A stretch of 62,503 bases of DNA from assembly GCF_018678075.1 (NCBI RefSeq), contig NZ_JAHHIR010000080.1, forward strand, positions 1 to 62,503, written 5' to 3'. The translations under genes were made by a program, and so were the position numbers. This DNA is from Epibacterium ulvae. GTDB lineage: Bacteria; Pseudomonadota; Alphaproteobacteria; Rhodobacterales; Rhodobacteraceae. Position 1 is the stretch's first letter; each line of letters opens with the position of its first letter. The notes under the pieces were generated by a model. The model searched no databases, was not told where the DNA came from, and saw only the letters and a program-made list of their open reading frames with translations. Shown in pieces: positions 48,230 to 56,100 of this stretch.

Positions 48230-49585
48230 CTAGCTCATAGCAGCAAGGTCAGATGCGCGGGCAGTGTGACGGGCGATCAGTGCTTCAAGGTCAATGGTGG
48301 TGATTTGACCATCGGCCACAATCTGACGTCCTTCAACAAAGAGATGTTTGACGGTTGAGGCCCCTGCCAGAACCAAGGCGGCGGGATCCCAACTGCCGCT
48401 GGCGGCCACAGTATTCCTGTCCCAGATCGCCAGATCCGCACGTTTTCCGACCATAATGCGTCCACATTCGGGCCGCCCGAGCACATCGGCACCGCCACGG
48501 GTGGCCATCTCCAGCGCTTCATATGCGCTCATGGCGTCCGCGCCATTGGCAACCCGTTGCAGCAACATCGATTGCCGCGCTTCACCGATCAATGAGGCAA
48601 TGTCATTGCTGGCAGAACCATCCACGCCCAAACCCACCGGCACGCCTGCATCCCGCATTGCACGCACTGGTGCGATGCCGGAGCCGAGGCGGCAATTGGA
48701 ACAGGGGCAATGGGCGACGCCGGTGCGGGTTCTCGCAAACAGGTCAATTTCTGCCCCGTCGAGTTTCACGCAATGTGCATGCCAGACGTCATCGCCGGTC
48801 CAGCCGAGATCTTGGGCGTATTGGCCCGGACGACAGCCGAAATTGGTCAGGGAATAGGCGATGTCTTCCTCGTTCTCGGCCAGATGGGTGTGCAGCATGA
48901 CGCCTTTGTCGCGGGCCAAAATCGCGGTATCGCGCATCAGCTCGCGGCTGACCGAGAACGGCGAACAGGGCGCGAGGCCCACACGCAGCATTGAGGCCTC
49001 GGAGGGGTCATGAAATGCGTCGACCACCCGGATCATATCGTTGAGGATCGCGGCTTCGCCTTCGACCAAAGTGTCCGGCGGCAGACCGCCATCGCTTTCC
49101 CCAATGCTCATGGCCCCGCGGGTGGGTTGAAAGCGCAAACCGACATCTTGTGCAGCCGCGATGGTATCATCAAGGCAGGCACCATTGGGATAAAGGTAGA
49201 GGTGATCGGAAGAAAGCGTACAGCCCGACAACGCCAGTTCGACCAGCCCAAGCTGGGTGGAAAGGTGCATGTCTTCGGGCGTGAAGCGCGCCCAGATTGG
49301 ATAGAGCCGCTGCAGCCAGCCAAAAAGCAAGGCGTCCTGTGCGCCCGGCACTGCGCGGGTCAGGTTTTGATAGAGGTGGTGATGGGTGTTCACCAGTCCC
49401 GGTGTCACCACGGATCCCGCTGCTGAAACGGTGGTGCCGGTGGTGGTGAGCCCCTGCCCCACGGTTGCGATCTGCCCGCCTTGGATCAGCACGTCGGCAT
49501 TGCGCAGAACGCGTCGTTTGTCGTCCATGGTGACGATGTAATCGGCGTTCTGCAATAGAACTTCAGTTGGCTCTGCTTGCCGCAT
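48230..49585 (-). CDS. 8-oxoguanine deaminase
   Basis: Amidohydrolase of 451 residues, close to the group of 8-oxoguanine deaminases (previously called hydroxydechloroatrazine ethylaminohydrolase). The metal site is TPGLVNTHHHLYQNLTRAV, with later His in MLHTHLAENEEDI and AHCVKLDGAE, and Asp in GLGVDGSASND. The CPCSNCRLGSG segment is typical. It converts oxidised guanine to urate, so with the guanine deaminase beside it forms a purine salvage/clean-up pair. The ATG at 49585 follows AGGAG; the longer frame is not needed. Confidence 0.85.
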   Translation of the reverse strand: MRQAEPTEVLLQNADYIVTMDDKRRVLRNADVLIQGGQIATVGQGLTTTGTTVSAAGSVVTPGLVNTHHHLYQNLTRAVPGAQDALLFGWLQRLYPIWARFTPEDMHLSTQLGLVELALSGCTLSSDHLYLYPNGACLDDTIAAAQDVGLRFQPTRGAMSIGESDGGLPPDTLVEGEAAILNDMIRVVDAFHDPSEASMLRVGLAPCSPFSVSRELMRDTAILARDKGVMLHTHLAENEEDIAYSLTNFGCRPGQYAQDLGWTGDDVWHAHCVKLDGAEIDLFARTRTGVAHCPCSNCRLGSGIAPVRAMRDAGVPVGLGVDGSASNDIASLIGEARQSMLLQRVANGADAMSAYEALEMATRGGADVLGRPECGRIMVGKRADLAIWDRNTVAASGSWDPAALVLAGASTVKHLFVEGRQIVADGQITTIDLEALIARHTARASDLAAMS

Positions 49586-49662
49586 ACCTACACTCCTTTT
49601 TGCGCGCCCGCTTCGGTAAGAAGTGTAGTTAGGATCCGACAGAAGACGGGCAAAGGACACGG

Positions 49663-49687
49663 ATCGGCGGTGTTATAGACCGCCGAT
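49663..49687 (-). terminator. Hairpin after hisN
   Basis: ATCGGCGGT and ACCGCCGAT form a perfect 9-bp stem around a 7-base loop, 11 bases after the hisN stop codon. No U run follows, so it is a weak terminator candidate. Confidence 0.45.
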
Positions 49688-49697
49688 TACCTGTGGC

Positions 49698-50489
49698 TCA
49701 AGCCTTTTGCAAAAGCGCCAGTGCGGCCGCATGCAGTTCTGGGGTTGCGGCGGCAAGAGCACGTCCGCCGTTATGCGCAGGCTTACCGTCCCAATCGGTG
49801 ACAATTCCGCCTGCGGCCTGAATGACGGCAATCGGCGCCTGGATGTCATAGGGGTTGAGGCGGGATTCAATCACCAGATCCACCTGACCAGCGGCCAGCA
49901 GCGCATAGGCGTAACAATCCATGCCAAAACGGGTCAATTTGACCTGCGCCGAGACACGTTCAAAGCCCGCGCGATCCTCGGGCGTGCCAACTTCGGGGAA
50001 GGTGGTGAACAAGATCGCCTGCGCGAGATCTGTGTTCTGTTTGGTTCTGAGTGGGTTCGGGCCAAGCGGGCCGGACATTTCCGCCAGATCGGGCGTACCG
50101 ACAAAGCGTTCGCCGATGTAGGGTTGGTCGATGACCCCCAGAAACGGGCCATTTTCATCCGATAGAGCGATCAACACGCCCCAGGTCGGTGTGCCGCTGA
50201 TAAAACCACGGGTGCCGTCGATCGGGTCCAGAACCCAGGTGCGACCGGACGTGCCGTCAACATTTGGAAATTCCTCGCCCAGGATGCCGTCATTGGGGCG
50301 AAACTCTGCCAGCACAGAGCGCATTGCCTGTTCGGCGGCGCGATCGGCGACCGTGACTGGATCAAAGCCATCATCCAGCTTGTTCTCGGCGGCTTCGGGC
50401 AGATTGCGAAAGGACGGAAGGATTGCGGCGCGGGCCGCGTCGGCCAGCTTATGCGCAATGTCTAGATCGGAAAGGGCGGCTCGGGTCAT
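49698..50489 (-). CDS. hisN: Inositol-monophosphatase family protein, probable histidinol-phosphatase
   Basis: A 263-residue magnesium phosphatase. The metal-binding motifs are GEEFPNVDG (Glu), WVLDPIDGTRGFISG and ESRLNPYDIQAPIAVIQAAGG. The shape of the DPIDGTRGFI and PYDIQA segments is like the HisN group (histidinol-phosphate phosphatase, IMPase type) of actinobacteria and alphaproteobacteria, rather than SuhB. Histidinol-phosphate is therefore the most likely substrate. It lies 92 bases downstream of an XRE regulator gene on the same strand. Confidence 0.82.
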   Translation of the reverse strand: MTRAALSDLDIAHKLADAARAAILPSFRNLPEAAENKLDDGFDPVTVADRAAEQAMRSVLAEFRPNDGILGEEFPNVDGTSGRTWVLDPIDGTRGFISGTPTWGVLIALSDENGPFLGVIDQPYIGERFVGTPDLAEMSGPLGPNPLRTKQNTDLAQAILFTTFPEVGTPEDRAGFERVSAQVKLTRFGMDCYAYALLAAGQVDLVIESRLNPYDIQAPIAVIQAAGGIVTDWDGKPAHNGGRALAAATPELHAAALALLQKA

Positions 50490-50581
50490 ACGGCACGCGT
50501 GCCACCGAACCGCCCAATTTACAAGTGCAATTCCCCCGAAACGAGAGTGTTATTTCGAGGATGTCACCTTAACAACGTTGC

Positions 50582-50950
50582 TTATGCAACGTCGCTGAGA
50601 ACGCGCGCCAGTTCAAACAGGCGACGACGTTGATTTTCCGGAATCGCATAATACGAACGCACCAGATCCAATGCTTCCTTATCGGTCATCAGATCGTCAG
50701 GAACCTTACCACCTTCTGTGGTTTGCTGGTCGTCCTGCAGCCCATCAAAGAAGAAGCTGACTTGTACTTCCAGTGCATCAGAAATATCCCAAAGTCTTGA
50801 GGCACTGACGCGGTTGGCGCCAGTTTCATATTTCTGAATTTGCTGGAATTTGATTCCGACCTTCTCGGCCAGTTGTTGTTGCGTCATGCCAATGAGCCAT
50901 CGGCGATGACGGATTCTCTTTCCTACATGTACATCCACAGGGTGAGCCAT
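50582..50950 (-). CDS. XRE family transcriptional regulator
   Basis: A 122-residue DNA-binding protein. The helix-turn-helix (about residues 8-65) has VHVGKRIRHRRWLIGMTQQQ and the recognition part KFQQIQKYETGANRVSASRL. A short acidic linker and a C-terminal helical tail (YYAIPENQRRRLFELARVL) follow. This form is very common in alphaproteobacteria. The ATG at 50950 follows AGGAG. No target is known; the 355-bp gap upstream shared with the quinone oxidoreductase gene is a natural place for control. Confidence 0.9.
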   Translation of the reverse strand: MAHPVDVHVGKRIRHRRWLIGMTQQQLAEKVGIKFQQIQKYETGANRVSASRLWDISDALEVQVSFFFDGLQDDQQTTEGGKVPDDLMTDKEALDLVRSYYAIPENQRRRLFELARVLSDVA

Positions 50951-51305
50951 GGGATTCTCCTAGTCGTTTTCCACCGCGGAAGTATCAGATCACAGCCGAA
51001 GCTCGCCACTCCGGACCCACACCCGAACTAACGCCGCCGACTAGGAATTCCCCACATTCCCTAATCTGAGACATACCACATCCTTAAGTTTACGCTCTTT
51101 ACGGTTGAATACAAGCTCCGATGCCCGCCAATGCCGGGTGACCAGAACAAGATAATGATTTTCCATGGGAAAATTTGCGAGATATCGTATTCGCCTAGAA
51201 GTGTAACAGCGGGATAACGCTTTGCCGCAGCGCAAAAGGAAACAACCTCTGTTAATCTTTTCCGCGAATCACAGCCCTCGGACAGGCGCAACTCAAGGAT
51301 GACTT
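50951..51305. other. Divergent intergenic region with a palindrome
   Basis: A 355-bp gap between the XRE gene and the quinone oxidoreductase gene. ATTTTCC-AT-GGGAAAAT (51158-51174) is a near-perfect palindrome about 130 bases before the oxidoreductase start and could be an operator. The region is AT-richer than its neighbours. No small gene is supported. Confidence 0.5.
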
Positions 51306-52280
51306 ATGATGCAGGCATATCAAGTTTCAGCGCCGGGAACCGCCAGATTGGTTTCACTCCCTGAACATGCGCCTGGACCGGGTCAAATTGGAGTTCGCAT
51401 CGCCGCCTGCGGTCTAAATTTCGCGGATTTATTAATGATCAAGGGCACTTATCAGGATACACCACCCCTGCCCTTTGTTCCAGGCCTGGAAGTCGCCGGT
51501 TGGGTCACATCGGTCGGCGCAAATGTGACTGAACTTGAGCTCGGCATGCGGGTCGCCATCTTTGGCGGGCAAGGTGGGTTGGCGCAATACGGTGTGTTTG
51601 ACGCTGCCCGCGCCGTTCAACTGCCGGATGCAATGGGGTTTTCTGAGGCGGCGGGATTTCAAATTGCTTATGGAACAAGTCTTCTGGCCTTGGATCATTG
51701 CGCGCGTTTACAACCGGGAGAGACGCTTTTGGTGACCGGCGCCGCGGGCGGTGTTGGTCTGACGGCTGTCGAAATCGGCAAGAAAATGGGCGCCCGGGTG
51801 ATTGCCCATGCGCGCGGGGCCGAGAAATTGGCGGTGGCCAAGGCGGCGGGCGCGGATGTGTTGGTGGAGGCCAGTGACGATCTGCGCAGCGTGGTCAAAG
51901 AGCTTGGCGGCGCGGATGTGGTTTATGAAACCATTGGGGGTGACGTCTGGACCGCAGCCTTTCGCGCCACCAATCCCGGCGGACGTTTGCTGCCGATTGG
52001 ATTTGCCGGAGGTGACGTGCCGCACATTCCGGCCAATCACCTATTGGTTAAAAACCTTACAGTTATTGGGCTCTACTTTGGCGGGCTTTTGAAATCACAC
52101 CCGGAGGTGGTGCAAAATGCCTTGGCCAAACTGTTTGGCTGGTTCGCGGACGGCAGCATCCGCCCCCATGTCAGCCATGAGATCCCATTGGATCAGGTTG
52201 CGGATGCGCTAGAGCTTTTGCGCAGCCGCAAGTCCACCGGCAAGGTGGTCATAACAATGGCAGGGGACGCGGCCCCCTAA
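51306..52280 (+). CDS. NADPH:quinone oxidoreductase family protein
   Basis: A 324-residue zinc-free medium-chain reductase. The N-terminal GroES-like part has CGLNFADLLMIKGTYQ and PFVPGLEVAGWVTSVG. The Rossmann part has the NADPH loop VTGAAGGVGLTAVEIGKKMG. The catalytic zinc ligands of alcohol dehydrogenases are absent. Such proteins reduce quinones or enoyl-CoA-like substrates. The start codon pair ATGATG follows AAGGATG. It is convergent with the LysR gene that ends nine bases away. Confidence 0.88.
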   Translation: MMQAYQVSAPGTARLVSLPEHAPGPGQIGVRIAACGLNFADLLMIKGTYQDTPPLPFVPGLEVAGWVTSVGANVTELELGMRVAIFGGQGGLAQYGVFDAARAVQLPDAMGFSEAAGFQIAYGTSLLALDHCARLQPGETLLVTGAAGGVGLTAVEIGKKMGARVIAHARGAEKLAVAKAAGADVLVEASDDLRSVVKELGGADVVYETIGGDVWTAAFRATNPGGRLLPIGFAGGDVPHIPANHLLVKNLTVIGLYFGGLLKSHPEVVQNALAKLFGWFADGSIRPHVSHEIPLDQVADALELLRSRKSTGKVVITMAGDAAP

Positions 52281-52289
52281 GCCAAATGA

Positions 52290-53171
52290 TCAAACCGCAA
52301 GGCGCAAAGAGGTCGGGCGCATGTCCTTGAAGCTTTGCCGGACCAGATTGGCCAGCTCTTCGATATAGGGTGCATGCCCCTTGCCGCCGCCATAGAGGTT
52401 GATGCGCTGCATCGGCAGGGTCGGCAGCGCGCCATTGGACTCGACCAGTTCCTGGTGGTCGGGCTGGGTGCCTTCCAGCAAAACCCCGATGGCCAGATCC
52501 GCGCTGATCGTGGCTTCAACCGTGCGATCGGAATCGCTGTCGATGGCCATCTCCCACGGGATGCCCGCATCATCTAAAGCTTTGACCGCGATGCCGCGGA
52601 AAATACAGTTGCGGCTGAACCCCAGTTGCAGCGGTTGCTGGCGCCATGTGGTGCCACCCGGGGCGCCAATCCAGCGCAGTGGCATTTCATGGATCACCTC
52701 GGCCCCTTCATGGGCGCTGCTTTCGGTGGTAAGAATGATGTCAAAACCACCGCGCGTGAACTCTTCCTTCAGGTGGCGGGTATTGGTGGTCACCAGATTG
52801 ACGCGCACACGCGGGTAACTTGCGTTAAAGAGCTTCAGCACCCGTGGGATCACCGGGTGAACCACATCATGGGGCACACCGAGCGCGACCTCTCCCTCGA
52901 ACGCCTGATCCGTCAGCCGCGCCATGACCTCATCATTCAGAGCGACCATGCGCCGGGCATAGGCCAGCATCTGTTCACCGGCCGAGGTCAAGGCAATGGT
53001 GCGTCCGCTGCGATCCAGCAATTGCAGGTCCAGCAGCTCTTCCAGCCGTTTGAGCTGCATGGAGACCGCAGATTGAGTGAGATGCAGATAGCCCGCAGCC
53101 CGTGTAACCCCGCCATTGTCTGCGACCGCGACAAAGGAGCGAAGTGTGGTGATATCCAAATTTCGAACCAT
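52290..53171 (-). CDS. LysR family transcriptional regulator
   Basis: A 293-residue regulator with a typical N-terminal helix-turn-helix (LDITTLRSFVAVADNGGVT and HLTQSAVSMQLKRLEEL). The effector domain starts near residue 95 (EVALGVPHDVVHPVIPRVL). The ATG at 53171 follows GGAGG with only four bases between; the GTG just before it is less likely. It is divergent from a DUF1127 gene 121 bp away, just as the other LysR/DUF1127 pair near 9.9 kb. Confidence 0.9.
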   Translation of the reverse strand: MVRNLDITTLRSFVAVADNGGVTRAAGYLHLTQSAVSMQLKRLEELLDLQLLDRSGRTIALTSAGEQMLAYARRMVALNDEVMARLTDQAFEGEVALGVPHDVVHPVIPRVLKLFNASYPRVRVNLVTTNTRHLKEEFTRGGFDIILTTESSAHEGAEVIHEMPLRWIGAPGGTTWRQQPLQLGFSRNCIFRGIAVKALDDAGIPWEMAIDSDSDRTVEATISADLAIGVLLEGTQPDHQELVESNGALPTLPMQRINLYGGGKGHAPYIEELANLVRQSFKDMRPTSLRLAV

Positions 53172-53292
53172 CACGCCTCCTGATGTAATTCATCAAAAAC
53201 ATTCGTTTTTAAAATCTGTCACGTTTTGCCATATGTATCAAGCAAATTGATGAAAGCGAGAAACGCATCAAATCTGAATAAGGAGTTTACCC

Positions 53293-53493
53293 ATGGCTTA
53301 TCTCTCAACTGCACAATCCCTGCGCCCAGCACGGCGTTCTATCTTTGCTCTGATCGGCGACCTGACCGCGCTGTATCGCCAACGCCGTGAACTGGCGCAA
53401 ATGTCTGATGTTGAACTGTCTGACATCGGTCTGACCCGCGCCCAGGCCGAGGCCGAAGCTGCGCGTCCGATCTGGGACTTCCCGCGTCGCTAA
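53293..53493 (+). CDS. DUF1127 domain protein
   Basis: A 66-residue basic protein. The DUF1127 core fills residues 22-55: DLTALYRQRRELAQMSDVEL followed by SDIGLTRAQAEAEA. The ATG follows TAAGGAG at good spacing. As in the family generally, an RNA-binding or stress-linked role is possible. The divergent LysR gene suggests direct control. Confidence 0.92.
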   Translation: MAYLSTAQSLRPARRSIFALIGDLTALYRQRRELAQMSDVELSDIGLTRAQAEAEAARPIWDFPRR

Positions 53494-53703
53494 GTGCCTT
53501 TGATGACACAACACCCCAAGGGGTGGCGGTGATCGCCATCTCGGCTATATTTGCCAGATGTGCAAACTTGCATATCTTTTAAGTGTTTTGATGCCGCATC
53601 CTTGCGGAAAACACTTGAACCTTGCCCCACTTCCCCCAATATCTGTTGCAACGCCGTTGGGATCCTCCAACGGTTGGATTTTATGCGACGGAGACCATTG
53701 AAC

Positions 53704-54480
53704 ATGGCACAATTTGACCACATCCGGTCCGCCGCGGGCACACGCGCGGCAGAGATCGATCAGGGCCTGCGCGCCCATATGAACAAAGTTTACGGCACAA
53801 TGTCGGTTGGCATGCTGATCACCTTTGCTGCGGCTTGGGCGATTTCCAACCTGGCCGTCACCAGTGACCCGGCAGCGGCTGCAGCGCAGCTGAATGCCAA
53901 TACTTATCTGACCAGCCTCGGCTACGCGCTGTTTGCGTCGCCTTTGAAGTGGGTCATCATGTTTGCACCGCTGGCCTTCATCTTTGGCTTTAGCGCTGGC
54001 ATCAACCGCCTGTCCGCCGCCGCGGCACAGCTGGTTTTCTACGTCTTTGCAGCCGTAATGGGCCTGTCGATCTCCTGGATCTTCCTGGTCTTTACCGGTC
54101 AGTCGATCATTCAGGTCTTCCTGATCACATCCATCGCCTTTGCCGGTCTGTCGATGGTGGGTTACACCACCAAGAAAGACCTGACCGCGATGGGTACTTT
54201 CCTGATCATGGGCGTGATTGGTCTGCTTGTGGCTTCCGTCGTCAACATCTTCCTTGCGTCTTCGGCGCTGGCCTTTGCGATTTCAGCCATTGGCGTTTTG
54301 ATCTTTGCGGGCCTCACAGCTTATGACACTCAGAAGATCAAGAACACCTATCTGGAAATGGCGCATTCTGCGGATCAAGAATGGCTGGGCAAAGCCGCCA
54401 TCATGGGCGCGCTGAGCCTGTATCTGGACTTTATCAACATGTTCATGATGCTGCTCCAGCTGTTTGGCGATCGCGAATAA
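53704..54480 (+). CDS. Bax inhibitor-1 family membrane protein
   Basis: A 258-residue inner-membrane protein with seven hydrophobic segments, in the BI-1/YbhL/YccA family (TMBIM). Landmarks are the N-terminal HMNKVYGTMSVGMLITFAAA, the middle GYTTKKDLTAMG and the C-terminal GLTAYDTQKIKNTY with its conserved aspartate. Known members are pH-sensitive calcium leak channels or modulators of FtsH. The ATG at 53704 follows GGAG; the longer open frame starting at 53551 is not supported. A good terminator follows. Confidence 0.92.
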   Translation: MAQFDHIRSAAGTRAAEIDQGLRAHMNKVYGTMSVGMLITFAAAWAISNLAVTSDPAAAAAQLNANTYLTSLGYALFASPLKWVIMFAPLAFIFGFSAGINRLSAAAAQLVFYVFAAVMGLSISWIFLVFTGQSIIQVFLITSIAFAGLSMVGYTTKKDLTAMGTFLIMGVIGLLVASVVNIFLASSALAFAISAIGVLIFAGLTAYDTQKIKNTYLEMAHSADQEWLGKAAIMGALSLYLDFINMFMMLLQLFGDRE

Positions 54481-54507
54481 GCGACACACAAAAACCAAAT
54501 GAGCGAG

Positions 54508-54540
54508 GGGCGGGCCAGTTGGACCCGCCCTTTTCTTTTT
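54508..54540 (+). terminator. Terminator of the BI-1 gene
   Basis: GGGCGGG and CCCGCCC form the stem around a nine-base loop, followed by TTTTCTTTTT on the plus strand. Confidence 0.88.
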
Positions 54541-54607
54541 CGACCTTTCCAACATTTAGACCTCCCCCCACTTACAAGGAGCAGAGGCCCCCCCCTCTGA
54601 CGCACCG

Positions 54608-55081
54608 ATGAAGATTTCCCCCTTGCCCGCAGCGCATGCCGCGCGTTTGGTTCCTTTGCTGACCGATTTGCATCAACTGCATGTCGACCATCAACCTGGC
54701 CGCTATATTGCGGACCCTGACGAGGCCGCATTGATCCAATGGATCGAACAATGGCTGAGCGCGAAAAACATGCATGCGCTGGTTGCCGAAAGCCCCATGG
54801 GTGCACTGCTGGGATATGTCATTTATGAAGTGCAGCATCGCCCCGATTTGCCGATTGTGAAAGGCGGGACAACTTACGTGTTGCATCACATCGCTATCAC
54901 CACCGCCATGCGGCGTATGGGAATTGGCAAAGCACTGGTGGGCGCGGTGCGCAAGGCAGCTGAGGACGCCGGGGCGCGCTCCTTGGCCACCACCTATGCG
55001 CCGTTCAACGCGGCCTCGGCAGGGTTGATGAAGGCGATGGGACTGGAGCCGAGCGTTATCTATGCGGACATGCGGTTCTAA
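54608..55081 (+). CDS. GNAT family N-acetyltransferase
   Basis: A 157-residue acetyltransferase. The pattern is complete: an N-terminal LPAAHAARLVPLLTDLHQLH, the LGYVIYEV strand, YVLHHIAITTAMRRMGIGKAL with the acetyl-CoA loop RRMGIGKA, and a C-terminal NAASAGLMKAMGLEP. It resembles RimI-like small GNATs; the substrate is unknown. The ribosome binding site is poor at the chosen ATG, but the frame begins in the right place for the fold. Confidence 0.85.
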   Translation: MKISPLPAAHAARLVPLLTDLHQLHVDHQPGRYIADPDEAALIQWIEQWLSAKNMHALVAESPMGALLGYVIYEVQHRPDLPIVKGGTTYVLHHIAITTAMRRMGIGKALVGAVRKAAEDAGARSLATTYAPFNAASAGLMKAMGLEPSVIYADMRF

Positions 55082-55086
55082 GGCCG

Positions 55087-55230
55087 CTAGCCGTGCAAGG
55101 GACGCACGGCAACGGTTGTTGGTTGCAGGGCCGCAGGCACCACGGTCGTGGCGCTGGGGTAGCGCACAAGCGAGGCCTCAGCCACCATCACGGTGGCCAC
55201 CAGGACGAGAAAGACAAACAAACGTTTCAT
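55087..55230 (-). CDS. Small exported or membrane protein (47 aa)
   Basis: An ORF of 47 codons. MKRLFVFLVLVATVMVAEAS is a signal peptide or membrane anchor, and the mature part is a Val/Pro-rich tail (YPSATTVVPAALQPTT). The start follows GTGGAG at eight bases. It lies between the GNAT gene (convergent) and rpmG. No family is known to me. Confidence 0.55.
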   Translation of the reverse strand: MKRLFVFLVLVATVMVAEASLVRYPSATTVVPAALQPTTVAVRPLHG

Positions 55231-55407
55231 AGCCAAAACTCCACGCAGCCAGGCCGGTTATCCGTCGCTGAAGCCACAGGAAACAGGCGGGCCAGTCTAG
55301 CCTGTGCCATATTGGCTCTTATTCCGTTTCTTTTACCATTGTTTAATAGATCCCATTTGAGACAAGCCGCCCCGGATCTTGTCTTGTAGGTCACCGGGCC
55401 CAAATAG

Positions 55408-55439
55408 AAAAAGGGCCGCGCCCCAGGCACGACCCTTTT
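55408..55439 (-). terminator. Terminator of rpmG
   Basis: On the minus strand GGGTCGTGCC pairs with GGCGCGGCCC (two G-U pairs) around a three-base loop, followed by a U run. It lies about 25 bases after the rpmG stop codon. Confidence 0.85.
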
Positions 55440-55464
55440 GATAATCCGAACCGGATTAGAAGGC

Positions 55465-55632
55465 TTACTTGATTTTGCCTTCTTTGTAGTCGACGTGCTT
55501 ACGCACAACCGGGTCATACTTACGTACAACCATTTTCTCGGTCATGGTGCGTGCATTTTTCTTGGTCACGTAGAAGTGGCCCGTGCCCGCGGTCGAGTTC
55601 AGGCGGATCTTAATAGTCGTCGGCTTCGCCAT
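55465..55632 (-). CDS. rpmG: 50S ribosomal protein L33
   Basis: A 55-residue ribosomal protein. The reading frame gives [20 protein letters not shown], then [20 protein letters not shown] and [15 protein letters not shown], a normal L33 of the cysteine-free type (no CxxC zinc pairs). The ATG follows AGGAG. It stands alone with its own terminator. It marks the boundary of the core region; beyond it lies lower-GC DNA. Confidence 0.96.
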   Translation of the reverse strand: MAKPTTIKIRLNSTAGTGHFYVTKKNARTMTEKMVVRKYDPVVRKHVDYKEGKIK

Positions 55633-56100
55633 GGTGCTTCTCCTGCGTCCGAAAAGGCAGGGGCCTCTCGGTAAATTCCATATGAGCGTGCGCTTTTAAA
55701 CGTAGGGGGCACGGAGTCAAGTGGTCTGATGGGGAATTTCCACGGATTCATCCACATTCTTTGGCCAAGAATCGGGATTTGACAAACCCTGTGGACCGAG
55801 CGACGGACTCCAAGTTTGTCCTCCAGTCGACCTTACGAAGTTTGTGTGGCAAACTTGTACACCTACGGGACAGCAGCCTTTCAGAGGTGATACCACGAAT
55901 GGCTGGTTCGAGCCCATAGCTCCAGATACTGCACCTCGCGCGAATAGCTGAGCAGCGTTGATTGTCGACATTGGCGTTTGAAAGGATGCTCCAAAGCCGA
56001 AATTTACCGACGCCCTTGGTTGCTGCAACACAGCCCGTCATTGCGGACATTCATAGAAAACATAACGCCGAGGAAGCATTGTCGAAAAATTACTTTTCGC
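55633..56100. other. Intergenic region at the edge of the sulfatase island
   Basis: A 468-bp stretch after the rpmG promoter region and before the sulfatase 3' end. Two overlapping minus-strand frames of about 100 codons exist (55717-56050), but neither has a ribosome binding site with a convincing start nor a recognised domain. A TPsiC-like GGTTCGAGCCC near 55.9 kb has no matching tRNA fold. It may be remnant DNA at an insertion boundary. Confidence 0.45.

Noticed and set aside
55890-55925. tRNA-like GGTTCGAGCCC near the island edge
   Set aside because: The flanking bases do not form the T-stem or an acceptor stem, and no anticodon arm is found.
55717-56050. Two overlapping minus-strand frames of about 100 codons
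   Set aside because: No start with a ribosome binding site, no domain, and they overlap each other in different frames.
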